Source: DATFVA01 sp963745945 (GTDB taxonomy: Bacteria > Bacteroidota > Ignavibacteria > Ignavibacteriales > Ignavibacteriaceae). Taken from it: a stretch of DNA of 64,000 nt. This document shows positions 7,723 to 15,602 of this stretch, piece after piece; position 1 is the stretch's first letter, and every line of letters begins with the position of its first letter. The stretch spans positions 2,075,302 through 2,139,301 of the forward strand of contig CAVUZG010000004.1 of assembly GCA_963745945.1 (NCBI GenBank). Reading direction: 5' to 3'. The translations under genes and the position numbers were made by a program. The notes beneath the pieces are model-generated. The model had not been told where the DNA came from, made no database searches, and saw only the letters and a program-made list of their open reading frames with translations.

Positions 7723-8544
7723 ATGAAAAAAATATTTGTTGCTGTTCCTTTACTTGTACTGGTTTTAGGGCTAACTGCAGGAAAGATTGTTGATGACAAA
7801 ATGAAAAACATTCTGCAGCAGCTTCAGCTAAGTGATAATGATGCAAAAGATATGATTTGGAGTAATTGTTCGTATTCAAATTTTTATTTTCCTAATCCGA
7901 AAACTTTAAAAGGATTAGCAGCAGGAGAAAGAACCTCTATTGTTGAATCAGTTGCACAATATGTAAAAGAATATTCCTCAACTCCGGAATTCGCAGGTAA
8001 GTACAAAGAATTTAGGGAAAACAAAAAACCTACTCCACCGGATAAACCAAAAACAATGGATGAAATGAAAGAGGAACAGAGAAAGAGCATTGAAGAAGGC
8101 ATAAAAAATATGGAAGAAACAAAATCAAAGATGCCTGCCGATCAACAGAGTGTTTTTGATGAAAGTATTAAAATGTATAAAGATCAGTTAAAAGAAATTG
8201 ATAATCCCGATAACCCGATGTTCAGTAAAGATATGGAGAATATGTACAAGCAGATGTATGATCAGCAGATGGATGAATACAATAATAAAGTTGCTGAATG
8301 GAATAGCGAATATCCTGAGAATAATTCCAAAGCACTAATCAAAAAATGGCTTCAGAAATTTATTGATGCATCAAAAGATGTTGATTTTTCTGCACAGACA
8401 GCAGCTAATCAGTACAACAGAGAAGTGTTTGTGAAGCAGGAGTATGAAAGCAGGAGTTCTCTCTGGAAATTATGTTACCGTGCAGGGAAGGAAGCAACGA
8501 ACGCAGGTCGCAGTTTTGCACAGAAGTGGCTAAGTGAATTATAA
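7723..8544 (+). CDS. Exported helical protein of unknown function
   Basis: The 273-residue product has a signal peptide (MKKIFVAVPLLVLVLGLTAG). A long helical, highly charged central region (about 100-190, rich in Lys/Glu/Met, e.g. TMDEMKEEQRKSIEEGIKNM) looks like a coiled coil. The C-terminal helical domain contains a conserved-looking SSLWKLCYRAGKEATNAG stretch. Two cysteines near the N-terminus (IWSNCS) and C-terminus (KLCYR) could pair. It is predicted to be periplasmic. No family is recognised. It is a single gene facing the minus-strand gene at 8675 across a palindromic repeat. Confidence 0.7.
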   Translation: MKKIFVAVPLLVLVLGLTAGKIVDDKMKNILQQLQLSDNDAKDMIWSNCSYSNFYFPNPKTLKGLAAGERTSIVESVAQYVKEYSSTPEFAGKYKEFRENKKPTPPDKPKTMDEMKEEQRKSIEEGIKNMEETKSKMPADQQSVFDESIKMYKDQLKEIDNPDNPMFSKDMENMYKQMYDQQMDEYNNKVAEWNSEYPENNSKALIKKWLQKFIDASKDVDFSAQTAANQYNREVFVKQEYESRSSLWKLCYRAGKEATNAGRSFAQKWLSEL

Positions 8545-8633
8545 AAAATATTTTTACTTGAAAATTGATGGTTGAGCATTGAATTGTTTATTAAAAACAA
8601 AAATATTTGATGCTCAATATTAATTTCCTAAAG

Positions 8634-8654
8634 ATGCTGAAACAAGTTCAGCAT
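8634..8654. repeat. REP-like palindrome, copy 1
   Basis: ATGCTGAA-ACAAG-TTCAGCAT is a perfect 8-bp stem with a 5-nt loop between two convergent genes. The same loop and inner stem recur at 9171-9191 with compensated changes in the outer pairs. This is the form of a dispersed extragenic palindrome common in Bacteroidota genomes. Confidence 0.7.
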
Positions 8655-8674
8655 GACCACAAATAGTCACTCCA

Positions 8675-9094
8675 TCATTTAAACAGACCATACTTCTTAA
8701 TATGTTCGTAAACCAGGTAACCCACGGCAGCTGTTTGTGCCATTCCCAAAACATATCTTACCGGATTAAATTTAGAATCATTTAAATATTGCTGGTGAAG
8801 AGGCTCAATCCAATCCCCGGGTGAATTCCCTGCCGGATCATCCGGATTACCTGAGGTTGAAATTGCAAGTTTTGTCCACATCCAGATTGAGTTAGAATCG
8901 CTTGCGGCAGGCAGGTTCATTTTCATATAGTTTAATTTACGATAGATCTCAAACTCATCAAATTTATATTGAAGGTTCTGCAGAGAATTAAACAATGGAG
9001 TAACAACATTTGGCGTTTCCGGTTTTTCTTCCTGTGAATAGGAGAATGAGGAAACTAAAATAATGAGTACTATGATATTAAAATATGTCTTCAT
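8675..9094 (-). CDS. Small exported protein of unknown function
   Basis: The start was set at the second in-frame ATG (9094), which gives a typical signal peptide (MKTYFNIIVLIILVSSFSYSQ). The mature protein of about 118 residues is polar and contains a hydrophobic C-terminal stretch (YVLGMAQTAAVGYLVYEHIK) that could be a membrane helix. No family is recognised. It is flanked by REP-like palindromes on both sides, which suggests an isolated transcription unit. Confidence 0.6.
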   Translation of the reverse strand: MKTYFNIIVLIILVSSFSYSQEEKPETPNVVTPLFNSLQNLQYKFDEFEIYRKLNYMKMNLPAASDSNSIWMWTKLAISTSGNPDDPAGNSPGDWIEPLHQQYLNDSKFNPVRYVLGMAQTAAVGYLVYEHIKKYGLFK

Positions 9095-9111
9095 CTTCGA
9101 TGATTTATATG

Positions 9112-9150
9112 TCATGCTGAATCTACCTGTCGGTAAGCAGGTTTATTTTC
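9112..9150. repeat. Partial REP-like element with inner palindrome
   Basis: The segment starts with the same left arm as the palindrome at 8634 (CATGCTGAA) and then carries a second inverted repeat (CCTG...CAGG around TCGGTAAG). It looks like a broken composite copy of the dispersed repeat family. Confidence 0.45.
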
Positions 9151-9170
9151 ATCATCTTACAGTTAATAAG

Positions 9171-9191
9171 ACCCTGAAACAAGTTCAGGGT
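9171..9191. repeat. REP-like palindrome, copy 2
   Basis: ACCCTGAA-ACAAG-TTCAGGGT is a perfect 8-bp stem. Compared with copy 1 at 8634, two base pairs differ and both arms changed together, while the ACAAG loop is identical. It lies between the minus-strand genes at 8675 and 9221. Confidence 0.7.
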
Positions 9192-9220
9192 GACAAAACA
9201 CGTATTCAGAACAATAAGCT

Positions 9221-9874
9221 TCAAACATTATTAAAAAATTTACTTATATATGATTTTCCTCCAACTATAGTTAACACTATTGCAAGCAAAGCCAAAGAAA
9301 CCATAATTGTAGTAAAACCTATAACTACAATCTCCACCGCAATTTCAATTTCCACAAGTGCCATTGCAGAAAAGAAAAGCAGAATTACAAATCTTGTAAA
9401 CCTGGCTACAAGAGAATAATTAGGGATATTCTCTTTTGCAAGAGCAATATAAACAGAGCCCGAAACTCTGCCGGCAATTATCCAGCCCAGCCCAAAAATG
9501 ATTAGTGCAACTATTAGTTTGGGTATAAACAAAACACCATTCTGTATCAGACTTGAAAGCACTGTCAGTTTCATTGCATCAAGCGCGGTGTAGAGAAAGA
9601 TCAGGAAGATTACAAAGAAAAAGATATTCCCGATAAAACCGAAGAGTGCATAACGTATGTCTGCTTTAGACAATGTCTGACGCCATTGAACCCTTGTAAA
9701 AAGGCGTTCCAACCTAAATGCAACGAGCAACTGAACAATTATTCTTTTGACCAGCCATCCGGCAAACCAGCCGACGACGAGTAATAAAAATCCGCCAATG
9801 AGATTGGGCAGGTATCCTATTATTTCTTTTCCAAAATCAAAAAAAGGTCCTTGAATAGAATTATCCATTTTCAA
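9221..9874 (-). CDS. Mechanosensitive-channel-like membrane protein lacking the MscS beta domain
   Basis: The 217-residue protein has about four membrane segments in two related halves: LPNLIGGFLLLVVGWFAGWL (about 22-41) and FIPKLIVALIIFGLGWIIAG (about 115-134). These are the conserved TM-helix repeats of MscS/YkuT-like proteins (PF05552 type). The cytoplasmic beta domain of true MscS channels is absent and the protein ends in a hydrophobic pair of helices and a short basic tail. It may be a channel or a membrane accessory. Its start overlaps the end of the APC-Usp permease gene by 14 nt, so the two are co-translated. Confidence 0.75.
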   Translation of the reverse strand: MKMDNSIQGPFFDFGKEIIGYLPNLIGGFLLLVVGWFAGWLVKRIIVQLLVAFRLERLFTRVQWRQTLSKADIRYALFGFIGNIFFFVIFLIFLYTALDAMKLTVLSSLIQNGVLFIPKLIVALIIFGLGWIIAGRVSGSVYIALAKENIPNYSLVARFTRFVILLFFSAMALVEIEIAVEIVVIGFTTIMVSLALLAIVLTIVGGKSYISKFFNNV

Positions 9875-12131
9875 CTCCGGTTTCTTTTGGTTTTTTTAAT
9901 AAAAGCTTCCAGAAGGATTCTCTCTCTTCATATTCTTTTACCCAGAGTACAGGGCATGCAGATTGTTCGGTAATCTCTTGTGCGAGTGAACGACCGAAAA
10001 GCAGTTCCAGGAAATCCCCGGTTTTACCACCCATAATAATCATATCTGCTTTTTTAGATTCTTCAACAATTCCTGTTAAAATATCAGTATCAGGAAGAAT
10101 TATTATCTCAGCGGAAGTAATATTTTCATTTATAAGTTCTTTTACTTTTTCCTGACGCTTTTCTTTTTCTATCTGTGACATTCCGGGCTCGAAAACCAGC
10201 AGCAGCTTTAAATTACAATTAAAATATTCAATAAAAGCCGGGGCAACTTCAGCGGCAAGCATAGCATGAATATCGATATTAAATGGGATAAGTATTGTCT
10301 TAATTTTTTCTTTTTCAAAAGTTCCATGTAGAACTGCCACCTCACCAGGAAATCTCTGTATTAAGGTGTCAATAATTGAGGAGAAAAATCTCTCAAGAAA
10401 TGTCGGATTTTTTTCTCTTCCAACAATTATGAAATTACAGTTCTCCTCTTCTGCCGTCTGAACAATCCCCTCCGAAATACGGTGGGATACAGTAACGATA
10501 GGTCGGGCAAATATTCCTGATTCCCCGATAACCATTTCAGCTGTTTCAAACAAAGGTTTAGCCCCTGCTATATCACTCGCTTCAACCGCGAGCGGACTGC
10601 CTTCTTTGATCTCATTTACATGAAGGAACAATACTTCGGCGCTGTTTTTTAATGCAATTCCTTTTGCCAAATGTGTTAAACTTGAAACTGAGTTCCTGTT
10701 TGCGAGAGGCACAAGAATTTTATATTCTTTCTTTTCAAGTCTTTCAAGTGATTTAACTTTTTTAACGTGTTCTATTTCTTTTTTTGATGCATAGGTTTTG
10801 TAAGTGAACAAACCTATTCCAACCCATACAGCAGTAACGATCCATGCAGTCGGACTGTAGTTAAACATATAAATCGCTAAAAATAAAAGTAAAAAGATTC
10901 CCAAAATGGAGAGATATGGAAACCATGGTGTGATAAATCCTCTATCCAGATCGGGACGCTTTTTCCTCAGCCTGATTAACGTAATATTGACCTGGAGAAA
11001 TAAAAGAAGGAACATAATATCTGCAGCACTTGCAACGTCTTCTATCGGGAGGGAAATAGCCATTATCACAACTATGAATAGTGAAATCAGAATTGACAAA
11101 TGCGGTGTGAAATTTTTCTTATGCACCTTACTGAAAAATGCCGGAAAATTCCTGTCTTTTCCCATCGCATATGCAACACGGGAGGATGAGTAAACAGTAG
11201 CATTAAGTGCAGACATTGTGGAAATCAAACCGCCGAAAAGAAGCATGATTCCACCGCCTACGAAAAATGATTTTGCAACCTCTACGAGTGCTGTTTCTTT
11301 ATTTAAAGCTAAATAATCCCAGGGAGTCATTCCCTCGGGTTTTACCGCACCCAGGGCAGTAATGGCAACTAAAAGATAAATAGGAACGACGATGATGAGA
11401 GATAAAAAAACTGCCCGCGGAATATTTTTTTTAGGGTTTTTAATTTCCTCTGAACATTGTGCAATAACTTCAAATCCCTGAAAAGCTATAAAAGTTAATC
11501 CCATTGCTTTAAAAACTCCTCCCCAACCGTGAGGAAGAAAAGGTGAAAATGCTTCATGCCAGTCTGGACGGTGAAGAATAAGATTTATACCAAAACCTAT
11601 GAACACAGCGAGAATTGCGATTTTTGCCAGCGTAACTATATTCCCGATCTTTCCTGTTTCGGAGGCACCACGAAAATTTATATATGCAAAAAGTATAGCT
11701 ATACAGGCAGCAAGAATTTTTTGAGGAGATAAAAATCCCCAATGCGGCAAGACAATATTTATTTCGTGGAGTACAAGTTCGAAGTAAGCACTAAAACCAA
11801 GAGCATAAAGACTGCAGGCAACTGCGTGTGCGAACCAGCTCATCCATCCAGATATAAAACCATTCCATTTTGGGAGCCCCTCTTTAACCCACAGATAACC
11901 CCCGCCCGCATCATGATAACAGGAGCCAAGTTCAGCATAAGAAAAGGCTGTCAACAAAGCCACAAGCCCATTTAATCCGAATGTTATTATGAGTCCGGGT
12001 CCTGCAACGCCGGCAGCGATACCGGTAAGAACAAATATTCCTGCACCAATCATTGCGCCAACACCGATTAGTGTAGCATCCATTAATTTCATTTCCCTGC
12101 TGAGATGAACTTCGGTTTCAAATTTCTTCAT
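9861..12131 (-). CDS. APC-family amino acid permease fused to two universal stress domains
   Basis: The 756-residue protein has an APC superfamily transporter in the first 440 residues or so, about twelve helices, opening with the GAMIGAGIFVLTG motif (about 24-36) that binds substrate backbone. Two tandem Usp-like domains follow (about 468-605 and 612-745). The second ends with IIMGGKTGDFLELLFGRSLA, close to the ATP-binding GxxGx(9)GS motif of UspA proteins, and the first has the related IIVGREKNP. It probably imports amino acids across the inner membrane under nucleotide-linked control. It overlaps the downstream channel-like gene. Confidence 0.88.
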   Translation of the reverse strand: MKKFETEVHLSREMKLMDATLIGVGAMIGAGIFVLTGIAAGVAGPGLIITFGLNGLVALLTAFSYAELGSCYHDAGGGYLWVKEGLPKWNGFISGWMSWFAHAVACSLYALGFSAYFELVLHEINIVLPHWGFLSPQKILAACIAILFAYINFRGASETGKIGNIVTLAKIAILAVFIGFGINLILHRPDWHEAFSPFLPHGWGGVFKAMGLTFIAFQGFEVIAQCSEEIKNPKKNIPRAVFLSLIIVVPIYLLVAITALGAVKPEGMTPWDYLALNKETALVEVAKSFFVGGGIMLLFGGLISTMSALNATVYSSSRVAYAMGKDRNFPAFFSKVHKKNFTPHLSILISLFIVVIMAISLPIEDVASAADIMFLLLFLQVNITLIRLRKKRPDLDRGFITPWFPYLSILGIFLLLFLAIYMFNYSPTAWIVTAVWVGIGLFTYKTYASKKEIEHVKKVKSLERLEKKEYKILVPLANRNSVSSLTHLAKGIALKNSAEVLFLHVNEIKEGSPLAVEASDIAGAKPLFETAEMVIGESGIFARPIVTVSHRISEGIVQTAEEENCNFIIVGREKNPTFLERFFSSIIDTLIQRFPGEVAVLHGTFEKEKIKTILIPFNIDIHAMLAAEVAPAFIEYFNCNLKLLLVFEPGMSQIEKEKRQEKVKELINENITSAEIIILPDTDILTGIVEESKKADMIIMGGKTGDFLELLFGRSLAQEITEQSACPVLWVKEYEERESFWKLLLKKPKETGVENG

Positions 12132-12426
12132 TGGCGGTTCTCCAAGGTTTAATTGCTCATAACAAGAATAGAAATTTTACAGGCACAAGATAGTGAAGAT
12201 TTATTTTAGTTGTAAAAATAAAGTTCTTATTTAAAAGCATTGCAAGGAATCCAAATATTTTAATTTTTGTGTAAAACTTCACAACTAAAAATTAAACTTG
12301 AATTCTGTTACTCTTAAACTTCAAAAAGGAAACCTAGCAAGGATAAAGAAATTTGAAAAATTCAATAACGAAAAAATGTCTTAATTTATTAATGCATGTT
12401 GAATTTGTTTTCAAAAATTAATCACA

Positions 12427-13069
12427 TTATTTTTTTAATAGTTTAAATGCATGAGTCCAGCTGTTGGTTTTAAATGCATAAAAAACCCACAGCATTGTTA
12501 AAGCCTCCAGCCAGTAAGCCATTGAAATGTTCCCCATATCAATTACACTTTTCCACCCCCAGCCTTCTGCAAATGAAGTAATAACTTTCTTTGCTTCTTC
12601 ATCGTTACCGCAGATAAATAAATCAGGGTCACCTTCCTCCCTTTTTGCGTCAATCATTGTATAAGCATTTATAATGTTAAACGCTTTTACAATTTTGGAA
12701 TCGGGTAACCACATTTGAATTTTCTCACCGCCAGAGTCTCCGGGTGAAGCATCCATTCTCGGCGGAGATCCCTTTAGAAAAATCTAATGGGTTGGTAACA
12801 TCCATTACAATTTTTCCGGCAAAGTTTTGTTTACCTGCAAGATTAAGTGCATTTTCTGTTCCTGCCCATCCTGTAGCCAGCACAATCAATTCTCCGAATT
12901 TTGCAGCGTCTTCATTACTGCCAACGGAAGCTTTGATGCCGGCCTGTTTTTTCCATTCCTCAAGTTTGGAAACATCTCTCGTTCCTAATTTAACTTCATG
13001 ACTAAGTCTCGTTAAACCAAGTCCAAGCTGTTGAGCGACAATTCCTGAACCAATTATTCCAATTCTCAT
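12427..13069 (-). pseudogene. NADP-dependent F420-reductase-like oxidoreductase, frameshifted
   Basis: Two overlapping pieces (12725-13069 and 12427-12756) together make one Rossmann protein of about 210 residues. The first begins MRIGIIGSGIVAQQLGLGL, the dinucleotide-binding GxGxxA-like turn, and then has GTRD for the NADP 2'-phosphate. The second continues SPGDSGGEKIQMWLPDSKIV and AFNIINAYTMID, typical of the NADP oxidoreductase/F420-dependent family (COG2085). The frame changes near 12750, within the expected PPRMDxSPGDSGGE motif, so no real sequence is missing. Single-base error or a recent mutation both fit. It probably reduces a small substrate with NADPH in the cytoplasm. Confidence 0.78.
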
Positions 13070-13216
13070 TTTATCTCCGTGAATTTATTTATAAAATTGT
13101 TTTTGTCTCGTAATAAGGTGTTAAAAAAATTATATCGGAACTTTTATGAAAAGTATAAACGAATAATTTTAAATTCTTTATTCTATAAAAAATAGCTTTC
13201 TTTTTATTAGATGAAT

Positions 13217-13451
13217 TTATTGCTCATAATTTTCCACAGTGTCAGTTCCCCTGAGCTTTGCTTTGTCAGGATCATCACCATATTCCTGTAATGCTCTTCG
13301 CTGTCTCAATAAATCCCAGTAACGGTCAAGCTCAACCTGAATTATTCTCAACTTCTTTTCTTTCTTTTGCAGATAATCCATCCTTTAAATACAATGAATG
13401 TTCCTTTTCAAGCAGATCTTTTATTTTGTCCATAACTTCTTTATCTGTCAT
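13217..13451 (-). pseudogene. DUF2630-like small protein, frameshifted
   Basis: Translation from the ATG at 13451 (GGAG 7 nt upstream) gives MTDKEVMDKIKDLLEKEHSLYLKDG in two parts up to AKERKE. The frame is then lost in a purine-rich run near 13360. In the next frame it continues with VELDRYWDLLRQRRA, ALQEYGDDPDKAKLRG and VENYEQ before a stop. The LDxxWDLLRQRRA core is the signature of the DUF2630 family, about 75-80 residues. The function is unknown. Neither fragment is long enough to be found by ordinary ORF length cut-offs. Confidence 0.72.
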
Positions 13452-13684
13452 AATATTCTCCTTTTTCAGGGTAAGATATTAATTGAAAAAATTGTTTGAT
13501 GTGAGGAAGATAAAAAATTGAGTTTTTAAGAAAAAATATCTCAAAAATGGCTGTTTTATGACCGTTCTTTAACCGGAAATTAAGTATATTGCTCCCCGTA
13601 TTTATTCATATCTAAGACCCTCTCCGGCTTTACTATTTTCCGGATTGTTAAATTAGATTTATCAAAAGAAAGCAGAACCCCTCA

Positions 13685-14545
13685 TTGAAAATAACAAAAC
13701 AATTAACGAACCGTGAAAATAAATCCCTCGATCAGTATTTTCAGGAAATTGGAAAATATAGCTTACTGAACCCCGATGAGGAAATTGATTTAGCAATTAA
13801 AATCAGAAACGGTGATGTGAAAGCACAAAACAAACTGGTTAATGCAAATTTGAGATTTGTTGTGTCGGTTGCAAAGATGTATCAGAACCAGGGACTTACT
13901 CTTGGTGATTTGATAAATGAAGGAAATATAGGACTGGTAAAAGCGGCACAACGTTTTGATGAAACCAGAGGATTTAAATTTATCTCGTATGCCGTCTGGT
14001 GGATAAGGCAGGGTATTATGTCTGCAATTGCTGATCAGACAAGAGTGGTTCGTCTTCCGCTTAACCGTGTCGGAAATTTGACCAGGCTTGGAAAAGCTAC
14101 CAGGGAGTTTGAGCAGGAATATGAAAGAAAACCTTCAACTGAAGAACTGGCCAAGATTCTGGAAATTACTTCTGATGAAGTTGCATACATTTTACAAATT
14201 TCAACCCGCCAGGTATCGATGGATGCGCCTCTTAAGAATGGGGATGAAAGCAAAGCTACACTCATGGATGTTCTTCACAATGAAACACAATCCATGCCCG
14301 ATAAAGAACTTATGGATGATTCTTTAAAGAATGAAGTCGAAAATGCTCTTTCTGGTCTGGATGCCAGGGAGGCTGAAGTTATTCGGCTTTCTTTCGGGAT
14401 AGGGAGTAATCATAAAGCAACATTGGAAGAAATCGGTACAAAATTTAATCTTACCCGCGAACGAATCAGACAGATTAAAGAAAAAGCTTTGAGAAAATTA
14501 AGAAGTTCTAAAAAAAGCACACGACTTAAAGATTATCTCGGATAA
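13685..14545 (+). CDS. rpoD: Primary RNA polymerase sigma factor (RpoD/SigA)
   Basis: The 286-residue protein starts at TTG 13685, giving MKITKQLTNRENKSLDQYFQEIG as in Bacteroidota SigA proteins; no ATG lies in frame upstream. It has a short region 1.2, region 2 with NLRFVVSVAKMYQNQGLTLGDLINEG and GFKFISYAVWWIRQ (about 57-120), region 3, and region 4 with EVIRLSFGIG and the helix-turn-helix TLEEIGTKFNLTRERIRQIK (about 235-275). Long region 1.1 is absent, as in this phylum. It directs housekeeping transcription at TTG / TAnnTTTG promoters. There may be further paralogues elsewhere in the genome. Confidence 0.9.
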   Translation: MKITKQLTNRENKSLDQYFQEIGKYSLLNPDEEIDLAIKIRNGDVKAQNKLVNANLRFVVSVAKMYQNQGLTLGDLINEGNIGLVKAAQRFDETRGFKFISYAVWWIRQGIMSAIADQTRVVRLPLNRVGNLTRLGKATREFEQEYERKPSTEELAKILEITSDEVAYILQISTRQVSMDAPLKNGDESKATLMDVLHNETQSMPDKELMDDSLKNEVENALSGLDAREAEVIRLSFGIGSNHKATLEEIGTKFNLTRERIRQIKEKALRKLRSSKKSTRLKDYLG

Positions 14546-14722
14546 ATATTCTGATATTGAAACTGTAATCAAGTGAATAGCAACCTTTATTTCTGCTTAA
14601 TCTGAACTGCAAATTTAATCTGCCATGGTATACTGTACTTCATATATGGGGTGAAGTTTTATCATCAGTTACATATATTGCACCTGCAATTATTGTCTTT
14701 GATAATCTATGGAGATATAAAA

Positions 14723-15097
14723 ATGAAAAGCAAAACCTACATTAGAAAAATTAATCTCCCGGAGTTAAAGGAATTTGCTGCGACTTATCCGCAGTTTGCA
14801 GGACTGGCAAAAGCAGAAGGCAAATTTCTTTTTGATGTCGTAATGAAACCGGAAACTTTTATCCAGGCAATGATTTTAACAGAGTACGGAATGCCTGCAG
14901 TTACAAGCGTAGCCGAACTTTGTTTTAATGAAGCAAAAAAGAGAAAAGGTTTTAAATTTAACAGCAGAATGAAACAATTTATCGGGGCAATGATTGCTTC
15001 ATTGATGATCGCAAACGGCTACAAAAAAACCGGAAGAAAAAAATCTATAATTCATCGTGCATATACCCGGGGTGAATTTTATGTAAAGAAACAATAA
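14723..15097 (+). CDS. Small basic protein of unknown function
   Basis: The start is placed at 14723, with GGAGAT 7 nt upstream; an earlier in-frame ATG at 14651 has no such site. The 124-residue product is helical, with no signal peptide, a hydrophobic AMIASLMIANG helix near residue 90, and a strongly basic C-terminus (KKTGRKKS, YVKKQ). No family is recognised. It stands alone between the sigma factor and a decayed regulator fragment. Confidence 0.55.
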   Translation: MKSKTYIRKINLPELKEFAATYPQFAGLAKAEGKFLFDVVMKPETFIQAMILTEYGMPAVTSVAELCFNEAKKRKGFKFNSRMKQFIGAMIASLMIANGYKKTGRKKSIIHRAYTRGEFYVKKQ

Positions 15098-15138
15098 ATC
15101 TACTTAACGGACAATCTTAATACGGTTTATTAATTTAA

Positions 15139-15327
15139 CAATCAAGAGAAAATGTTGTTTCTCTTGAACTTAAAATTAATCTCTGCGCAATACTTATAGT
15201 TATTTGTTTGAGTAATATAGAAGCAACTCAAAAAATCAGAATCCCTTCTTTTACAGTGAAAAGTCATTTAGATAATATGAAAAAGAATGTTGTACTTTTA
15301 AATCATCTGGAAAAAGCAGACTTCTAA
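15139..15327 (+). pseudogene. Possible LuxR/GerE helix-turn-helix remnant
   Basis: A 62-codon open frame with no start codon ends at 15327. Its middle, LSNIEATQKIRIPSFTVKSH, matches the LuxR DNA-binding helix-turn-helix pattern (LSNxEIAxxLxISxxTVKSH), and LDNMKKN follows as in that family. The preceding SRENVVSLEL is a poor match to the start of the domain. It looks like a decayed or heavily misread response regulator. Confidence 0.4.
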
Positions 15328-15458
15328 TTTAAAGTACCAGTTTAAAAGCAACTTCAGTGAATATTTCGACGTTCATACATTAAATTATTTTACAATCTTT
15401 CATCAAAATGAAAAAGTAAATTTATTTAATAAATACCTTTCTCCTTATTTTATCAGCC

Positions 15459-15495
15459 AAAAGGATTAATCCCTTTTCTATCCATATGGCTTATT
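15459..15495 (+). promoter_or_regulatory. Shared intergenic element, copy G (divergent)
   Basis: AAAAGGATTAATCCCTTTTC followed by TATCCATATGGCTTATT aligns with the element at 34229 (AAAGGATG...CATCCCTTTGGCTGATT) with a few changes. It lies about 107 nt before the ATG at 15603. It is one of the weaker members of the set. Confidence 0.4.
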
Positions 15496-15602
15496 TATTA
15501 CGGTAAGCAGATTTTATATCTTCTTAAAGGATAATAAGATATGCAATTTTTAACGTGCATTATTATCATTTATTTATGAAGATTATAAAAGCTGGTGATT
15601 AA

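Larger units (their letters stand above)
15098..15602. other. Intergenic stretch with regulator remnant and shared upstream element
   Basis: No intact gene is present. The first part contains a short open frame that resembles the end of a LuxR-type regulator (see 15139-15327). The second part contains a copy of the repeated upstream element (15459-15495), about 107 nt before the radical SAM gene. Confidence 0.6.

Noticed and set aside
13258..13482. Plus-strand 74-codon open frame
   Set aside because: It lies opposite the broken DUF2630 gene, has no ribosome site and no family resemblance.
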